From the NCBI RefSeq assembly GCF_900114475.1, contig NZ_FOTE01000006.1, positions 62,001 through 126,000 of the forward strand: a stretch of DNA of 64,000 nt, read 5' to 3'. This document shows positions 62,225-64,000 of this stretch, piece after piece. The notes under the pieces were generated by a model. That model was given only the letters and a program-made list of their open reading frames with translations, searched no databases and was not told where the DNA came from. The translations under genes were made by a program, and so were the position numbers. This stretch comes from Paenibacillus sp. 1_12 (lineage in GTDB: Bacteria; Bacillota; Bacilli; Paenibacillales; NBRC-103111). The first letter of the stretch is position 1. Every line of letters starts with the position of its first letter.

Positions 62225-63901
62225 TCAAACTTCCATAATAATAGGAAGGATCATAGGTCTTCTTTTGGTTTGTTCATACAAGAATCGTCCTAATGCATCT
62301 TTCACATGGGTCTTCAGCGAAGCCCATTCATTTACATTTTCGCTCATTAACCGTTTCAGCGTACTAGCTACAATACGGTTGGCTTCATCCAGCAAGCCTT
62401 CGGATTCTCTAACGTATACAAATCCTCTGGATATAATATCAGGTCCAGACAAAATAGCGCCATCCTGCTTGCTTAATGTAACGACTACGACCAAAATACC
62501 ATCTTGAGAAAGCAGTTTGCGATCTCTGAGTACGATATTTCCAACATCGCCTACACCTAGTCCATCGATCAAAATGTTACCTGCTGTTACCTTCGAGCCT
62601 TTACGTGCAGCACCATCAAGAACCTCCACAACATCTCCATTATCAACAACAAAAATGTTTTCTTTAGGAATTCCAACTGATTCTGCTAGTATAGCGTGTT
62701 GACGAAGCATCCGGTATTCACCATGGATAGGAATAAAATATTTCGGTTTCATCAAGTTAAGCATCAGCTTCAATTCTTCCTGTGAACCATGTCCGGATAC
62801 GTGAACGCCTGTGATCGAACCAGGTCCGTAGATAACATGTGCGCCAATACGCATCAATTCATCAACCGTTCTTCCGACATACCGCTCATTACCAGGAATC
62901 GGTGTTGCTGCAATAATGACAGTATCTCCAGGCAAAATATCAACCTTGCGGTGTGTGGAACGTGCCATACGTGTTAATGCTGACATGGGTTCGCCCTGCG
63001 AGCCTGTCGACAATACGACAACACGATCTGCAGCCATTTTATTAATCTCTTCAGGTTCAATGAGCATGCCTTCAGGAATTCTCAAGTAACCCAGCTCCCC
63101 AGCAATCGAAACGACGTTCACCATGCTGCGACCGATAACGGTTACTTTTCTCTTCGTAGCTTCTGCTGCATCAATAACCTGTTGAATCCGATGTATGTTA
63201 GAAGCAAATGTAGCAATGATAACTCTTTGCTTGGCTTTACGGAAAACATCCTCAATTTCGGTTCCTACGCTTCTTTCCGATCCGGTGTAACCAGGACGTT
63301 CTGCATTCGTACTATCTGATAGCAGTGCAAGAACTCCCTTACTTCCCAGTTCAGCCATACGGTGAATATCCGCATATTGTTCATTAACCGGAGTTTGGTC
63401 AAACTTGAAATCACCCGTATGAACTACATTGCCTTCTGGTGTCGCTATGCATACACCTACAGAATCAGGAATACTATGATTCGTTTTAAAGAACGACGCA
63501 GTCATGCATCCAAGACTTAATTCCGACTCTGAATTGATCAGATTTCGTTTGGTGTCTCCAAGTAAACCTGCTTCCCTTAGCTTGGTTTCGATAAGACCCA
63601 AAGTTAGCTTGGTTGCATAGATGGGAACATTCAGCTGTCTCAACACATACGACAGACCACCGATGTGATCCTCATGACCGTGTGTGATAATAATGCCTCT
63701 TACCTTATCCCGATTTTCAAGTAAATAACTAATATCCGGTATAACAATATCGATGCCGAGCATGTCCTCTTCAGGAAATTTCAAACCGCAATCAATGACT
63801 ACAATGTCATTAGCATACTGAACCACATACATATTTTTTCCGATTTCACCCACGCCGCCCAGGGCAAAGATCGAGAGCTTATCTACAGTTTTCTTAGACA
63901 A
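62225..63901 (-). CDS. rnjB: Ribonuclease J (RnjB type)
   Basis: 558 residues; TTG start 9 bases after AGGAGG. Beta-lactamase/beta-CASP nuclease: HGHEDHIGG zinc motif, later HTGDFKFDQTP, then a beta-CASP region and KYFIPIHGEYRML, GNGDVVEV. Full length for RNase J. Synteny with tepA favours RnjB, but RnjA cannot be excluded without a second copy to compare. Confidence 0.93.
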   Translation of the reverse strand: MSKKTVDKLSIFALGGVGEIGKNMYVVQYANDIVVIDCGLKFPEEDMLGIDIVIPDISYLLENRDKVRGIIITHGHEDHIGGLSYVLRQLNVPIYATKLTLGLIETKLREAGLLGDTKRNLINSESELSLGCMTASFFKTNHSIPDSVGVCIATPEGNVVHTGDFKFDQTPVNEQYADIHRMAELGSKGVLALLSDSTNAERPGYTGSERSVGTEIEDVFRKAKQRVIIATFASNIHRIQQVIDAAEATKRKVTVIGRSMVNVVSIAGELGYLRIPEGMLIEPEEINKMAADRVVVLSTGSQGEPMSALTRMARSTHRKVDILPGDTVIIAATPIPGNERYVGRTVDELMRIGAHVIYGPGSITGVHVSGHGSQEELKLMLNLMKPKYFIPIHGEYRMLRQHAILAESVGIPKENIFVVDNGDVVEVLDGAARKGSKVTAGNILIDGLGVGDVGNIVLRDRKLLSQDGILVVVVTLSKQDGAILSGPDIISRGFVYVRESEGLLDEANRIVASTLKRLMSENVNEWASLKTHVKDALGRFLYEQTKRRPMILPIIMEV

Positions 63902-64000
63902 TTAAAAATACCTCCTATTTTAAGATTGACGACGAATTTGCATGAGCCTTTAACCAAAACCTGAACCAAAACCGCACCAGTCACTTGCCACCATTATACA
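63902..64000. other. Window end upstream of rnjB
   Basis: 99 bases without a gene; the rnjB ribosome site is at its start. No other feature seen. Confidence 0.5.

Overview
The window looks like chromosome of a spore-forming Firmicute close to Paenibacillus. The evidence is a gerPA-PE operon, sleB, spoVS and tepA, S-layer-homology (SLH) surface proteins, strong AGGAGG-type ribosome binding sites with many TTG and GTG starts, and a long block in the order rnjB-tepA-ylzJ-ftsK/spoIIIE-sleB-ymfFHIJK-rodZ-pgsA-cinA-recA-recX-rny-ymdB-spoVS-miaB-ricA that matches the Bacillus/Paenibacillus core. Base composition was not computed.

Layout. 1-1.3 kb: tail of an SDR oxidoreductase, a YolD-like protein and a DUF948 protein. 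1.3-6.4 kb: a five-gene Opp/Dpp/Nik-type ABC importer on the minus strand. 6.6-11.1 kb: a type III restriction-modification pair (mod, res) in which the Res subunit ends before its nuclease domain. 11.3-12.3 kb: a globin-coupled chemotaxis-type sensor. 12.7-27.7 kb: a large Isd-like haem acquisition locus. 28-32.4 kb: a MarR regulator with two operator-like palindromes, a tRNA-Leu(GAG), a PhyH oxygenase fused to HEAT repeats, a YitT membrane protein and a DUF2071 protein. 32.4-35.2 kb: gerP operon without gerPF, and a divergent Hsp20-like/L,D-transpeptidase pair. 35.3-64 kb: housekeeping, all on the minus strand, with a KorAB 2-oxoacid:ferredoxin oxidoreductase, PduL and an M19 dipeptidase in the middle.

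The haem locus is the most distinctive region. On the minus strand it holds an NPQTG-anchored IsdC-like NEAT protein, a small secreted protein that looks like a degenerate NEAT domain, a 1673-residue protein with about eight NEAT or NEAT-like units alternating with helical modules and ending in three SLH domains, a complete FecCD-type importer, sortase B, and a second NEAT-SLH protein. Divergent on the plus strand is a second importer followed by an IsdG-like haem monooxygenase. Three Fur boxes, one a perfect 19/19 match to GATAATGATAATCATTATC, sit at the promoters. The inferred route is: surface NEAT proteins (S-layer/wall-polymer bound and sortase bound) capture haem, pass it to lipoprotein receptors and permeases, and IsdG releases the iron.

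No insertion sequence, prophage, CRISPR array or rRNA was seen. The least conserved segments are the ABC importer, the type III R-M pair and the haem locus.
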